NCBI GenBank assembly: GCA_963768715.1
Contig: CAVYJC010000011.1
Span: 620,001 to 684,000 of the forward strand
Direction of reading: 5' to 3'
Length of the DNA: 64,000 nucleotides
Source: DATKEJ01 sp963768715
Lineage (GTDB): Bacteria > Bacteroidota > Rhodothermia > Rhodothermales > DATKEJ01
Position 1 is the first letter of the stretch, and every line of letters begins with the position of its first letter. Of this stretch, positions 29,218-39,201 are shown one piece after another. Both the position numbers and the translations under genes were made by a program. Below the pieces are notes generated by a model. It had not been told where the DNA came from. It searched no databases and worked only from the letters and a program-made list of their open reading frames with translations.

Positions 29218-30246
29218 GCACGTACGTCATCATCGCCCGCTGAAGCCGCATGTATTCTTCCCGGAATCGATCGGGAATCGGGGCTCCGAGATTTGAGAAC
29301 AGTGTGGTCTTCCATCGTATAGCCACGTCGATGATCTCGTGGATCGGCAGCGTAACGAAATTGGGGTCCCCCAGCTTGTTCGTCCATTCCTGCATTATAC
29401 CACACGCCTCGAATGCCACGGTCCCGGTGTCAATCACCCGTTGCAAAGCCGGTACGGCCAGAAGCTTGAATTCATATTTCCGCATGTGATACGTCGAGCC
29501 AAAACAGTCCTGCCTGATGCCGTTAATGCCTTTCGCAAGCCCGTAATCGAGGATCTCTGGCTCCATGGCCCCCAGATTCAGCAGCAGTTTGTCGGCCCCG
29601 AAGGCATCGATGTGCATATCGATGTACTTCTTTTCATTCTCGGCGGTCGGCATGAAATCAGCGTTTTGGAAGCCGTTCGTGGTGTTCCACTCGCCCACCC
29701 AGCCCAGCACACCCACGTCCACGAAGAGCAGTGCAGGATGGTCGCGCACGGCATCACCTAATGCCATGAGCAGACGCCGGATTGATTGTTGGACGGCGGG
29801 ATCGTCCCAGTCGGGCGCCTGCGCCGTACGACCGTCTCGGGTTACCTCTTTGTAGGGTATCCATTTCGGGAAGAATGGATAGGTCGTGTCGTCGCGCGTC
29901 ACAAATGGATGCGCGGTGACGATCCTGAATCCTAGTTTCAGCCCCATTTCCTGGGCCTTATTGAGTCCGTCGACGATGGGCGAGAAATCGTAGACGCCTT
30001 CTTCCGGCTCGAGACGAGGCCACAGGTAAGATTGTCCGTCTTCTCTGAAATCGCCTCGCAGGTAAACCACGGCGACAGGAATCCCCCCTATCTGCTTCAC
30101 GAATCGATTTTGCGACACAAGGCCGGCGCCGTCAAGCCAAAGGCTGTCAGCCTGGGCAGACGCCTCCGGCACGCAAATGCCGCCATGATAAATGTTATCG
30201 CAAGCGCAACGATCACTCTCTCCGATACCGCGAAAGTCGTTTTCAT
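29192..30246 (-). CDS. Secreted TIM-barrel glycosidase-like protein (DUF4832-like), frameshift in signal region
   Basis: The body (about 345 residues) has a TIM-barrel order: WPRLEPEEGVYDFSPIVDGL, AQEMGLKLGFRIVTAHPF, FVDVGVLGWVGEWNTTNGF, a later GINGIRQDCFGS, and a C-terminal region with FEACGIMQEW. This is the arrangement of DUF4832/GH-like proteins, with Glu in GEW a likely catalytic residue. An ATG at 30246 in another frame opens a good export signal (MKTTFAVSERVIVALAITF) that joins the body by one indel near 30170. The annotated longer start has no signal. The substrate is not predictable. The last codons come from a heptamer array. Confidence 0.65.
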
Positions 30247-30310
30247 TCGGGTCGATAGCACGCAGTCGCGTATTAAGAAGCCTCGCCGCAGCCCGGCATG
30301 GTCGTGTCAT

Positions 30311-30552
30311 CTAACCGATGTTGACCCAGAAGCGGTTCCTTCCCAACGCTTCATCACCTCGAATTGACATTCTCGCGAACGATTTGACTTTGACGGGGTG
30401 CGAAGGTAACGTTTGCCTTACCCGGGAAGATCGGTGCGCATTCTCACGTAGAGGCACGAGATGCGCGCCCAGGACAACCATTACTATCGACGTCATATTC
30501 GCGGTGACAAGATCCACTCCGTGGATGCCCACACTTACCCACCGATTTTGCG
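30311..30552. promoter_or_regulatory. Divergent promoter region
   Basis: About 240 bp between the TIM-barrel gene and the large phosphatase gene, transcribed away from each other. It must hold both promoters. I cannot assign -33/-7 boxes with confidence, and no inverted repeat stands out. Confidence 0.35.
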
Positions 30553-33500
30553 ATGAAATATTTAAGTGAATTCGCCCTGGCGATCCTCGTCAGCGCTATC
30601 CCCTCCCTCATCAGCGCCCAGACGCAAGTCGATTTCCAACAGGGACTCAACAGCTATGCGGGCGCCCTGGATACCAAAATCAAATCGGACGCCCCAACGA
30701 CGAATTTCGGCTCCACGGCCGATATCGAGATCGATGGGAGTCCGGACTACGGCGCTCTCCTTTACTGGGACGTCTCGAGCATTCCGTCCGGGAGCATCGT
30801 CACGGCGGTTGACATAACCGTCAATGCCTTCAATCCAAGTGCCAATGAGTACGAGTTCTACGAGTCAAAGCGCGCGTGGACTGAAGGCGGCGCCACGTGG
30901 CAGGTCTACGACACGGGTCTTTCGTGGCAAACGGCTGGGGCGGCAGGTTCGAATGATCGTGGTTCGACCGCCTTGGGAGGTCTTTCCGCGCCCTCGACAG
31001 GCTTTCGAACGGCAGCGCTGAATGCTTCCGGGATCGCGGTCGTTCAGGGGTGGGTGAACAGTCCATCCTCCAACCTGGGCTTCGTTCTCCAGGATTACTC
31101 GGATTCCAACTCCGACGGCATCGATTTCTATACGCGTGAGACGGCGACTGTGGGCGATCGTCCCATGCTCTCCATTACCTATCTGCCGGCGGGCTCCAAC
31201 ATCCCGCCGACGGCATCGTTCACGGCGGATCCGCCTGTCGGGAATGCAACACTGAGCGTTTCTTTCGACGCCACGGCCTCTGATGACCCGGATGGAACGA
31301 TCAGCACTTGGGAATGGGATTTCGGAGACGGAAACTTCGGATCCGGCGAGACCACGTCGCACGATTACACGTCGACCGGCACATACCAGGCTGAGTTGAC
31401 GGTGACCGACAACGACGGTGATTCCGACACGACGACAGCTTCCATCAACGTAACGGAGCCCGGAGCGATCCGGTTTGCCGTGATCGGCGATTTTGGCTCT
31501 GCAGGAACCGCAGAGGCCGGCGTAGCCGCCGAGGTCATCTCGTGGGCGCCGGATTTCATTATCACGGTCGGGGACAACAACTACTCGGTCGGAGCCGCCT
31601 CGACCATAGATCCCAACATCGGTCAATACTACGGCGACTACATCTATCCGTACACGGGCTCCTACGGCTCGTCAGCCACAACCAATCGCTTCTTCCCCAG
31701 TCTTGGTAACCACGATTGGGGTTCCATCTCGTGCACGGGCGGAACGTGTACCGGTCCCTACTTCGACTACTTCACGCTCCCATCGACCCCCGCGGATGAA
31801 CGCTACTACGAGTTCGTGTGGGGCGACGTCCATTTCTTCGCCATAGACAGTGACGGCGGGGAGCCCGACGGTACGAGCCAGACGTCGACGCAGGCTCAGT
31901 GGCTGCAGGCACAACTCGCGGCCTCCACGTCTGCCTGGAACATCGTTTATTTCCATCACGCCGCGTACTCCTCGAGCACGGGCCACGGTTCGACAGCCGG
32001 GATGCAGTGGCCGTTCGCCTCCTGGGGCGCCGACGTCGTCATGGGCGGCCACGACCATACCTACGAGCGCATCTTCCAGGATGGCATCGTCTACTATGTG
32101 AATGGACTCGGCGGACGAAGCATTTACTCGTTCGGAACGCCGATTGAAGGGAGTCAGGTGCGCTACAACGGCGACTACGGCGCGATGCGGGTCGACGCGA
32201 GCGCAACGAGCCTTACGCTCGACTTTATAACCCAAACCGGCGCCCAGATCGACACCTACACCCTCAACAAGTCGGTTCCGACACCGCCTGTTGCCGCGTT
32301 CTCGGGGACACCGCTGTCGGGCCTGGCTCCGCTCGAAGTTACCTTCACGGATGAGTCAACCAATTCACCCACTTCCTGGAGTTGGGATTTTGGGGACGGC
32401 AATACGTCAACGGTGCAGAATCCCGCGCACACCTACTCGGTGCCCGGCACATACACGGTCTCACTCGAGGCAACGAATGGGGACGGATCGGATACAGAAA
32501 CGAAGGTTGATTACGTGGACGCTCAGGCCTCTACCACCATGTTCTTCGCACAATCCGAAACAACGAATGAGGGCTCGACCAGCGGGAGTTACACGGATAC
32601 GTACACAGACGACAATAATTTCGAAGTCCTGACAGAGGGCGAGACGAACGGCAAACCGGACAACAGGACTAGCCTGCTGGATCATCGGTGGACATTCAAC
32701 CTGTCGGCCGGTATCAGCACGCTGTTCTACGTTTCCGCCTATCGCGACGACAACACGGACAATGATGATTTCGCGTTCGAAATGTCAACCGACAACGTGA
32801 GCTTTTCTCCGCTGCTGACTGTCGACGGTTCTGTCGAGACTTCCTACCAGGTTCCCCTGACTTCAAGCCCCGGCGGAACGATTTACGTTCGAGTTCGCGA
32901 CACGAACCGGAACCGGGGAGCCAGATCGAAAGACAAGATCTATGTCGATCAGATGTATTTCGAGACGCTCAATGGCGCCGCCGCGCCGATTGCCGGCTTC
33001 AGTGCAGATCCGACGTCCGGAGGAGCACCGCTGCAGGTCCAGTTCACAGACCTTTCGTCCTTCGCGCCGACAAGCTGGTCGTGGGATTTCGGAGACGGCA
33101 ATACGTCGACGGAGCAGAATCCGACCCATACGTATGCATCGGTCGACACCTACGACGTCTCCCTGACCGTAACGAATACGTACGGATCGGACGATGAGAT
33201 CAAGCCGAACTACATCGTTGTCTCCTCGATGCCTGTGGTCCACGTCGAAAACATCACCGTCGGGCGCTCCGGACCGAAGTGGGTTCGCGGAACAGCCGAC
33301 GTCCTGATTCATGACGATTCGGGCACATCCGTCACGGGTGCCACCGTAAGTGGATTCTTCACCGATCCGAACGTGGCCGTCTTCAGCTCCATAACAAACG
33401 GGAGCGGAACGGCTTCATTCGAGTCGGACCGGACGAAGAACCCGCCGTCGAACTGGTGCTTCCAGGTCACGAACGTAATTCGCTCGGGCGCCGTGTACGA

Positions 33501-33846
33501 TCCTGGCGCCAACCTTTACACGATGCGATGCGAGGATGGCTCGGGCTCTGCACCGGCGTTGGCCTCGAAGGGCGCCGAGCAGGCCGTTCTGGGCCTTCTG
33601 GACAATCATCCGAACCCGTTCAATCCGGCAACGGTTATCTCGTTCAGCCTCGACAGACCGCGGCACGTGAAGCTCGAGGTCTTCGATCAAATGGGACGGA
33701 GGGTTGCTCTCCTTGCCGACCAGACGCTGGAAACCGGGATGAACATCATCCGATGGGATGCCTCACGACAGGCTACGGGATTGTATTTCTACCGCCTGAC
33801 CGCGGAAGATTTCGTCGCGACAAACAGCATGCTGCTCCTGCGATGA
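30553..33846 (+). CDS. Secreted metallophosphatase with DNRLRE-type, PKD and type IX sorting domains
   Basis: 1097 residues, intact. A signal peptide covers 1-23 (ISAQ). Residues ~25-210 form a DNRLRE-like cell-surface module (LLYWDVSSIPSG, RPMLSITY), followed by PKD domain 1 (~215-300, WEWDFGDGNFGSGETTSHDY). A calcineurin-type phosphoesterase (~305-570) has IGDFG, ITVGDNNY, SLGNHDWG, YFHHAAYSS and VVMGGHDHTYER, giving all metal ligands. PKD domains 2 and 3 (WSWDFGDGNTSTVQNPAHTY, WSWDFGDGNTSTEQNPTHTY) flank a ~150-residue jelly-roll-like stretch. The last ~80 residues (HPNPFNPATVISFSL, VFDQMGRRVALL, ATGLYFYRLTAE) are the sorting domain. It resembles purple-acid-phosphatase-like enzymes and probably releases phosphate outside the cell. 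Confidence 0.93.
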   Translation: MKYLSEFALAILVSAIPSLISAQTQVDFQQGLNSYAGALDTKIKSDAPTTNFGSTADIEIDGSPDYGALLYWDVSSIPSGSIVTAVDITVNAFNPSANEYEFYESKRAWTEGGATWQVYDTGLSWQTAGAAGSNDRGSTALGGLSAPSTGFRTAALNASGIAVVQGWVNSPSSNLGFVLQDYSDSNSDGIDFYTRETATVGDRPMLSITYLPAGSNIPPTASFTADPPVGNATLSVSFDATASDDPDGTISTWEWDFGDGNFGSGETTSHDYTSTGTYQAELTVTDNDGDSDTTTASINVTEPGAIRFAVIGDFGSAGTAEAGVAAEVISWAPDFIITVGDNNYSVGAASTIDPNIGQYYGDYIYPYTGSYGSSATTNRFFPSLGNHDWGSISCTGGTCTGPYFDYFTLPSTPADERYYEFVWGDVHFFAIDSDGGEPDGTSQTSTQAQWLQAQLAASTSAWNIVYFHHAAYSSSTGHGSTAGMQWPFASWGADVVMGGHDHTYERIFQDGIVYYVNGLGGRSIYSFGTPIEGSQVRYNGDYGAMRVDASATSLTLDFITQTGAQIDTYTLNKSVPTPPVAAFSGTPLSGLAPLEVTFTDESTNSPTSWSWDFGDGNTSTVQNPAHTYSVPGTYTVSLEATNGDGSDTETKVDYVDAQASTTMFFAQSETTNEGSTSGSYTDTYTDDNNFEVLTEGETNGKPDNRTSLLDHRWTFNLSAGISTLFYVSAYRDDNTDNDDFAFEMSTDNVSFSPLLTVDGSVETSYQVPLTSSPGGTIYVRVRDTNRNRGARSKDKIYVDQMYFETLNGAAAPIAGFSADPTSGGAPLQVQFTDLSSFAPTSWSWDFGDGNTSTEQNPTHTYASVDTYDVSLTVTNTYGSDDEIKPNYIVVSSMPVVHVENITVGRSGPKWVRGTADVLIHDDSGTSVTGATVSGFFTDPNVAVFSSITNGSGTASFESDRTKNPPSNWCFQVTNVIRSGAVYDPGANLYTMRCEDGSGSAPALASKGAEQAVLGLLDNHPNPFNPATVISFSLDRPRHVKLEVFDQMGRRVALLADQTLETGMNIIRWDASRQATGLYFYRLTAEDFVATNSMLLLR

Positions 33847-34015
33847 GTCCAACGATGGACAGTGATCATCGGCGGGCACACTGCTGATGCGGAGTGTTTG
33901 ACACGACCCTCGGTTCTTCCCCGTCTTGTAGACTGGGGAAACCCTGTGCTTTACTCTTTTCGCAAGGGAGCTATCTTCCGCTCTATCGAGTACAAACTAT
34001 TCAGAGGTGAGGAAC

Positions 34016-35893
34016 ATGGCGGCTGGGAGTTCCGACTGGAAGGAGCGCTATAAAGACAAGATCACAACCGCAGAGGAAGCGGTTAAGGACGTCCATCACG
34101 GGCATCGCGTCTTCATAGGCTCGGGGGCCGGGGAGCCGCAATCACTGGTAGAGGCTCTTGCACAACGGCGCGACGTAGACGACACCGAGATCGTCCATAT
34201 CATGACACTCGGTATCGCCCCATACGCTGATCCGAAACTCGACCAACGTTTTCGGCACAACGCGTTCTTTATTGGAGCGAATGTGCGCGACGCGGTCCTC
34301 GCAGGACGCGCGGACTACACACCGATCTTCCTTTCGGAAATTCCTCGACTTTTTCGCTCCGGTAGACTCGTGATCGATTTGGCGCTGATCCAGGTCAGCC
34401 CTCCCGACGAACACGGCTACTGCAGCTACGGTGTGTCTACCGACATCGTCAAGTCGGCGTCGGAGTCGGCCAAACGGGTCGTTGCCGAGGTAAATTCAAA
34501 TACGCCGCGTGTTCTCGGCGACTGTTTCATCCATGTCAGGGACATCGATCGTCTCGTGCCGTCCGATGCGCCGATCCTGGAGGCGCCTCAAGGTACGCCT
34601 GACGACCTCTCCAGGGACATTGCACGGCATATCGCCGACTTGGTAGAAGACGGTGCGACGCTCCAACTCGGAATCGGTACGATCCCCGACGCGGTCCTGC
34701 ATTTTCTGACCAATCACAAGGATCTCGGTATTCACACAGAGATGTTTTCGGACGGCGTGATTCCTCTCATCGAGAAGGGCGTGATCACGAATAGTCGAAA
34801 GACCCTGCATCGCGACAAGATCATCGCCAGCTTCGTTCTCGGTTCTCGAAAGTTGTACGATTTCATCCACAACAATCCGATGGTCGAGTTTCACCCGACC
34901 GAGTACACCAACGACCCGTTTATCATCGCCCAGAACGACCGCATGGTCTCGATCAACTCGGCACTGGAGGTGGATTTGACGGGCCAGGTCTGCGCCGATT
35001 CTCTGGGTAAGCTCTTTTACAGCGGAATCGGCGGACAGGTCGACTTTGTCCGGGGCTGCAGTCGAGCCAAGGGTGGCAAAGCGATCATAGCGCTGCCCTC
35101 GACAGCGGCAGATGAAACGGTGTCTCGGATCGTCCCGACGCTGAAGGACGGTGCGGGCGTCGTCACGTCGCGCGGTGACGTTCACTACGTCGTGACCGAG
35201 CACGGCGTCGCCTATCTGCACGGACGAACGATACGCGAGCGCGCCCTCGCACTCATCGAGATCGCACACCCGAAGTTCCGACCGTGGCTCATGGCCGAGG
35301 CCAAGGCACGCCATATGGTGTACATGGATCAGGTCGAAATGCCATTCCGCACCGTGGAATATCCAACGGATCTTGAGCAGTGGGTCGATCTCAAAGACGC
35401 CGAGAAGGTATGGATCAGGCCGCTCCGCTTGACCGACGAGAACCGGCTGCGAACCATGTTCTATGCCCTTTCGGAGGAGAGCGTCTACCACCGCTTCTTT
35501 CAGGCGTTGCGGTCTATGCCGCACGAGCGACTCCAACCGTTCCTGAAAGTCGATTACGAGGCCGATATGGCGATCGTCGCGTGCGTCGACAAGAACGAAG
35601 AGAGTCCGATCTTAGGCGTCGGTCGGTACGTCCTGGACCCGAAGACCAACATGGCGGAGATTGCCTTTCTGGTGGCGGACGACTACCAGCGACATGGACT
35701 CGGTCCCGCCATGCTTCAGATCCTGACAGAAGTCGCGAAGACGCACGGGATCGGAGGGTTTACCGCAGACGTTCTCGCCGACAACCAGGCCATGCTGAAG
35801 GTCTTTCACCGGGCGTTCCATCGTATCGAAAGCACTCTCGATACAGACGTTTATTCACTTTCGATCGACTTCTCCGAGCAGCCGAAGGAATAG
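34016..35893 (+). CDS. Acetyl-CoA hydrolase/CoA-transferase fused to a GNAT acetyltransferase
   Basis: The ATG at 34016 follows AGAGGTGAGG and is preferred over the GTG at 34007. About 625 residues. Residues ~1-450 are an acetyl-CoA hydrolase/transferase (HRVFIGSGAGEPQSLVEAL, ATLQLGIGTIPDAVL, YSGIGGQVDFVRGC, SRGDVHYVVTEHGVAYLHG). These enzymes move or hydrolyse CoA from acetyl-CoA or 4-hydroxybutyryl-CoA-like substrates. Residues ~455-620 are a GNAT fold (VWIRPLRLTDENRLRTMFYALS, AEIAFLVADDYQRHGLGPAML, the acetyl-CoA-binding loop). The fusion may let the enzyme acetylate a protein using the same acetyl-CoA pool. It faces a deacetylase gene across 85 bp. Confidence 0.92.
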   Translation: MAAGSSDWKERYKDKITTAEEAVKDVHHGHRVFIGSGAGEPQSLVEALAQRRDVDDTEIVHIMTLGIAPYADPKLDQRFRHNAFFIGANVRDAVLAGRADYTPIFLSEIPRLFRSGRLVIDLALIQVSPPDEHGYCSYGVSTDIVKSASESAKRVVAEVNSNTPRVLGDCFIHVRDIDRLVPSDAPILEAPQGTPDDLSRDIARHIADLVEDGATLQLGIGTIPDAVLHFLTNHKDLGIHTEMFSDGVIPLIEKGVITNSRKTLHRDKIIASFVLGSRKLYDFIHNNPMVEFHPTEYTNDPFIIAQNDRMVSINSALEVDLTGQVCADSLGKLFYSGIGGQVDFVRGCSRAKGGKAIIALPSTAADETVSRIVPTLKDGAGVVTSRGDVHYVVTEHGVAYLHGRTIRERALALIEIAHPKFRPWLMAEAKARHMVYMDQVEMPFRTVEYPTDLEQWVDLKDAEKVWIRPLRLTDENRLRTMFYALSEESVYHRFFQALRSMPHERLQPFLKVDYEADMAIVACVDKNEESPILGVGRYVLDPKTNMAEIAFLVADDYQRHGLGPAMLQILTEVAKTHGIGGFTADVLADNQAMLKVFHRAFHRIESTLDTDVYSLSIDFSEQPKE

Positions 35894-35978
35894 GCTCCTG
35901 TTGAGTTTTGGACGGTACGATCGGCCCAAGTCGCGGCCGGGCTGAAGCCCCGTGAGATCACCCGGAGAAAGCCCGACG

Positions 35979-37103
35979 CTAAACGAGAGCCTCGAGTCTT
36001 TCCCTGAGCATTGCGACGGTTTCGCGATTCGCGTCGGCGGTTCGATCCATCGACGGACGCGTCTCGAGCGTCGCTTCGTCGTCCAGTCGCTCCTGGATAC
36101 TCCCGCTCGCCGTGGGCTGCCACTTTCGCAGCCACTCCTCCGGCAAACGTTCCGGCGAGTCGACGCCTGCGAGTGCGCAGGCGAGAATGGCCCAAACCCT
36201 GACGGCGGCGTCGAAATAGTAGCCGCCACCTAGCGTAGCTACCAACCGGCCGTCGCAGACCACGTCCGACAGCGCGAGGATGCGATCGAACAATACCCTG
36301 TATCCCCGCGTCGTCAGCGTCAGATCCGCCAACGGATCCAGCGCATGCGCATCCGCACCGGCTTGGAGAACGATTATGTCGGGCGCAAACTGGTTCACGA
36401 CATCAGGAACCACCGCGTCGAACGACTCCAGATAGCTCGTGTCCTGGGTTCCGGGCTGCAATGGAACGTTGATCGAGGTACCGACCGCATCTCCTCCACC
36501 CATCTCATCGATGAATCCGGTGCCCGGAAAGAGGAATCGACCGGACTCATGAAGGCTCACGGTCAGCACGTTGGGATTGAAATAGAACATGGCTTGCACT
36601 CCATCGCCGTGGTGTACGTCAATGTCGATGTAAGCCACCCGGCTACCGCGACTAACCAGGTCTGAAATCAGGACACCAAGATCGTTGTAGACGCAGAATC
36701 CGGAGGCGGATGCGGGCATGGCATGGTGGAGGCCTCCGGCAAGCTGGAGCGCCTTACGCGAACGACCTTCTGCGACTGCTCTGCCCGCCGTGACCGCTCC
36801 TCCGCATAGCATTGCCGCCGCGTCGTGCATCCCAAGAAACGTGGGAACGTCCGCCGTGCCGAGTCCGAAGTGGCCCGACATAGCGAACAACTGCCCATCC
36901 GACGCCGCTTTTACTGCATCGATGTAGCGCGGGCTATGGACAGTCGTCAGCGACTCATCGCTCGCCGCCGTCGGCTCAGACCATGTCACAGGAAGATTGA
37001 TCGCCCAGAGAAGGTCGGCCAGAGCCTCCCAACGAACAGGCGCGAATGGATGGCCCGGACCGAAGTCGTAGCCAAGGTAGTCCGTGTGGTAAATGACGTG
37101 CAC
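35979..37103 (-). CDS. AcuC-like histone-deacetylase-family protein
   Basis: 374 residues. A zinc-dependent amidohydrolase that removes acetyl groups from lysine or polyamines. Motifs: the catalytic His pair in LAGGLHHAMPASASGFCVYND, the zinc ligands in YIDIDVHHGDGVQAMF and QAGADAHALDPLADL, and GGGYYFDAAVRVW with the catalytic Tyr. The start MHVIYHTDYLGYDFGPGHPF is the typical AcuC N-terminus. It is 29 bp downstream of the amidase gene on the same strand, probably one operon. It is convergent with the acetyl-CoA hydrolase-GNAT fusion, a pairing that recalls acetylation control of acetate metabolism. Confidence 0.93.
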   Translation of the reverse strand: MHVIYHTDYLGYDFGPGHPFAPVRWEALADLLWAINLPVTWSEPTAASDESLTTVHSPRYIDAVKAASDGQLFAMSGHFGLGTADVPTFLGMHDAAAMLCGGAVTAGRAVAEGRSRKALQLAGGLHHAMPASASGFCVYNDLGVLISDLVSRGSRVAYIDIDVHHGDGVQAMFYFNPNVLTVSLHESGRFLFPGTGFIDEMGGGDAVGTSINVPLQPGTQDTSYLESFDAVVPDVVNQFAPDIIVLQAGADAHALDPLADLTLTTRGYRVLFDRILALSDVVCDGRLVATLGGGYYFDAAVRVWAILACALAGVDSPERLPEEWLRKWQPTASGSIQERLDDEATLETRPSMDRTADANRETVAMLRERLEALV

Positions 37104-37132
37104 GACGATCCGCCTCAGTGCCTCACAATCTG

Positions 37133-38800
37133 TCAGTTCAATTTGACGGTCGGCAGAAATTCCGGCTTGTGCCGAATCATCGTGGCTTGTTCAAATCCGT
37201 ATGCGAGAGACAGAAGCTTCCCTTCCGTCCATGCGCGCCCGAAGAACAGCAAGCCCACGGGCAGGCCGAAAATGAAGCCCGACGGTACCGTGATGCTGGG
37301 GTAGCCTGACACAGCCGCAGCGCTCGATGACCCGCCCGATCGATGCCCACCCTGCACGAGATCGTTCACCCACGACATGAGCGTGGTCGGCGCAACAATC
37401 GCATCGAGCTGATGCTCATCCATCACCGCGTCGATCCCCTCGGCCCTCGTCAGACGCTTACTCGTCGCGAGCGCTTCGATGTATTCGGGATCGTCGAGAG
37501 AACCTTTCTCCTGCGATTGATAGAAGAGCTCCTGGAGAAAATAGGGCATCTCGACGTCGGCGTGCTCTTCGTTGAAACGGATCAGGTCTTCAAGCGACTT
37601 GGACGGCGCATTCGGACCAAGTGACTTCAAGTATTGGTTTATATCAGCCTTGAATTCGTATCGCAGTACAAGCCCTTCCGCTTCATCCCAGGTGCCATGC
37701 GTTGGCAAGTCAGCCGGATCAATGATCTCGGCGCCGGCACGTTTCATCGCGTCGAGTGAGTCTTCAAATACCTTGTCCACAGCAGGATGCCGGCCGAGAT
37801 ATTTCCGGGCTGCGCCGATGCGTGCTCCTTGGAGACCCTCGGGATCGAGAAACCGCGTATAGTCAGGATGAATGTGCGGAGCGCTTGGCTGCGTCGCATC
37901 ATCTCTCGGATCGAAACCAGTAAGCGCACTCAAGAGTGTAGCTGCATCGCGAACCGTCCGAGCCATCGGGCCCGCGGTATCCTGAGAATGCGCGAGCGGG
38001 ATGATACCCGAACGGCTCACGAGGCCGAGTGTCGGCTTAATTCCGACAATGCCGGTGATACTCGACGGGCAAACGACGGAGCCATCAGTTTCCGTCCCGA
38101 TCGCAGCGGCGCAGAGGTTCGCCGAAACGCCGACGCCCGATCCCGAACTCGATCCACAGGCGTTCCGATCCAAGGCATAAGGGTTTTTGCAAAGCCCGCC
38201 GCGGCCGCTCCAGCCACCTGTCGAGTGCGTGGAGCGAAAGTTCGCCCACTCCGAGAGATTCGCCTTTCCGAGGAGAATGGCTCCCGCCTCACGCAGCCGC
38301 TGTGCCACAAATGAATCGCGCGACGGGATCGATCCTTCGAGCGCATAAGAGCCTGCCGTCGTGGTCATTCGATCAGCCGTGCCGACGTTGTCCTTGACCA
38401 GAATCGGGATGCCGTGCAGCGGCCCTCGGATCTTCCCTGCCCTCCGTTCGGCGTCGAGCTTGTCCGCAATCTGAAGCGCGTCAGGATTTGTCTCAATTAC
38501 GGCGTGAAGGTTCGGGCCCGTCAGGTTCGTTTCCTCGATACGAGCCAGATACTTCTCCGTAATTGACCGCGCCGTCTCTTCTCCGGTGGCCATCCGCCGC
38601 CCGAGCTCGGATATCGAAATCTCATCAAACTCGAAATCGACGTTGAAATCAGGGTCCGGTCTGCCGTGGGAGCCGGCTCGCGAGAATTCGAGGCCCGCCG
38701 GCGCGGCCGCCAGAGCCGCTGTTGAAAGCGCGGCCGTCTTCAGAAACTTCCGCCGGTTTTGCGCGGAGTCGGGCTTCCCAAAATCGTGTTTCTTAGCCAT
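37133..38800 (-). CDS. Tat-exported amidase (amidase signature family)
   Basis: 555 residues. The N-terminus has a twin-arginine signal (NRRKFLKTAALSTAALAAAP), so it is exported folded. The amidase-signature Ser-cisSer-Lys triad is visible: Lys in VKDNVGT, the Gly/Ser loop CGSSSGSGVGVSANLC, and the nucleophile region ETDGSVVCPSSITGIVGIKP. Family members hydrolyse amides of very varied substrates, including peptides and N-acyl compounds, so no specific substrate is claimed. It leads a probable operon with the deacetylase. A 14-unit heptamer array lies 65 bp upstream. Confidence 0.92.
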   Translation of the reverse strand: MAKKHDFGKPDSAQNRRKFLKTAALSTAALAAAPAGLEFSRAGSHGRPDPDFNVDFEFDEISISELGRRMATGEETARSITEKYLARIEETNLTGPNLHAVIETNPDALQIADKLDAERRAGKIRGPLHGIPILVKDNVGTADRMTTTAGSYALEGSIPSRDSFVAQRLREAGAILLGKANLSEWANFRSTHSTGGWSGRGGLCKNPYALDRNACGSSSGSGVGVSANLCAAAIGTETDGSVVCPSSITGIVGIKPTLGLVSRSGIIPLAHSQDTAGPMARTVRDAATLLSALTGFDPRDDATQPSAPHIHPDYTRFLDPEGLQGARIGAARKYLGRHPAVDKVFEDSLDAMKRAGAEIIDPADLPTHGTWDEAEGLVLRYEFKADINQYLKSLGPNAPSKSLEDLIRFNEEHADVEMPYFLQELFYQSQEKGSLDDPEYIEALATSKRLTRAEGIDAVMDEHQLDAIVAPTTLMSWVNDLVQGGHRSGGSSSAAAVSGYPSITVPSGFIFGLPVGLLFFGRAWTEGKLLSLAYGFEQATMIRHKPEFLPTVKLN

Positions 38801-38864
38801 GTCTCATCGATTCGTGCAACGCATCTCCTAAGAAACGAATCACACATTCGAGATCCGAGTTCAA

Positions 38865-38962
38865 AGTTTGGTGTTTGATGTTTGATGTTTGATGTTTGAT
38901 GTTTGGTGTTTGATGTTTGGTGTTTGATGTTCGGTGTTCGGTGTTCGGTGTTCGGTGTTTGT
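38865..38962. repeat. 14-unit heptamer tandem array upstream of the amidase gene
   Basis: Fourteen units of 7 bp run in exact phase, first mostly tgtttga/tgtttgg, then four tgttcgg, ending in tgtttgt. This is the longest and most regular array in the window and, unlike the others, it lies 5' of a gene. There are no spacers, so it is not a CRISPR. Confidence 0.9.
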
Positions 38963-39043
38963 CGCAAGACCTTGGAGGTCGTATGCACGATGACGGTGAC
39001 CGGTCTTGTGCGCAAATGTGACGCCATAACCCTTGCCCGGCCG

Positions 39044-39150
39044 TAATTAATCCCAGGCATGAAGGCCCGGGCTTAGTACCCTACCCGGCAAACGGGGCTT
39101 CACCGCGAGCCCGCCGGAGAAGGCCGGGCGTTTACGTCCGGTTGGGGAAA
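39044..39150. repeat. Stem-loop dispersed repeat, copy 1
   Basis: Diverged copy of a ~100-bp element. Stem 1 is CCAGGC/GCCCGG, stem 2 is damaged (CCCGGCAAACGGGG), and stem 3 is a ~7-bp stem with loop TTTA (CCGGGCG/CGTCCGG with one G-T pair). It is aligned by shared AACGGGGCTTCACC and GCCCGCCG blocks with copy 2, which starts 157 bp later. Confidence 0.65.
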
Positions 39151-39201
39151 TAAGCAGATGGTCTGTTTTCTGAGTTACGTGAATTGGCCCATGCCCGACT
39201 G

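Noticed and set aside
38865..38962. CRISPR-like repetition
   Set aside because: Units are 7 bp, contiguous, with no spacers and no cas genes nearby.
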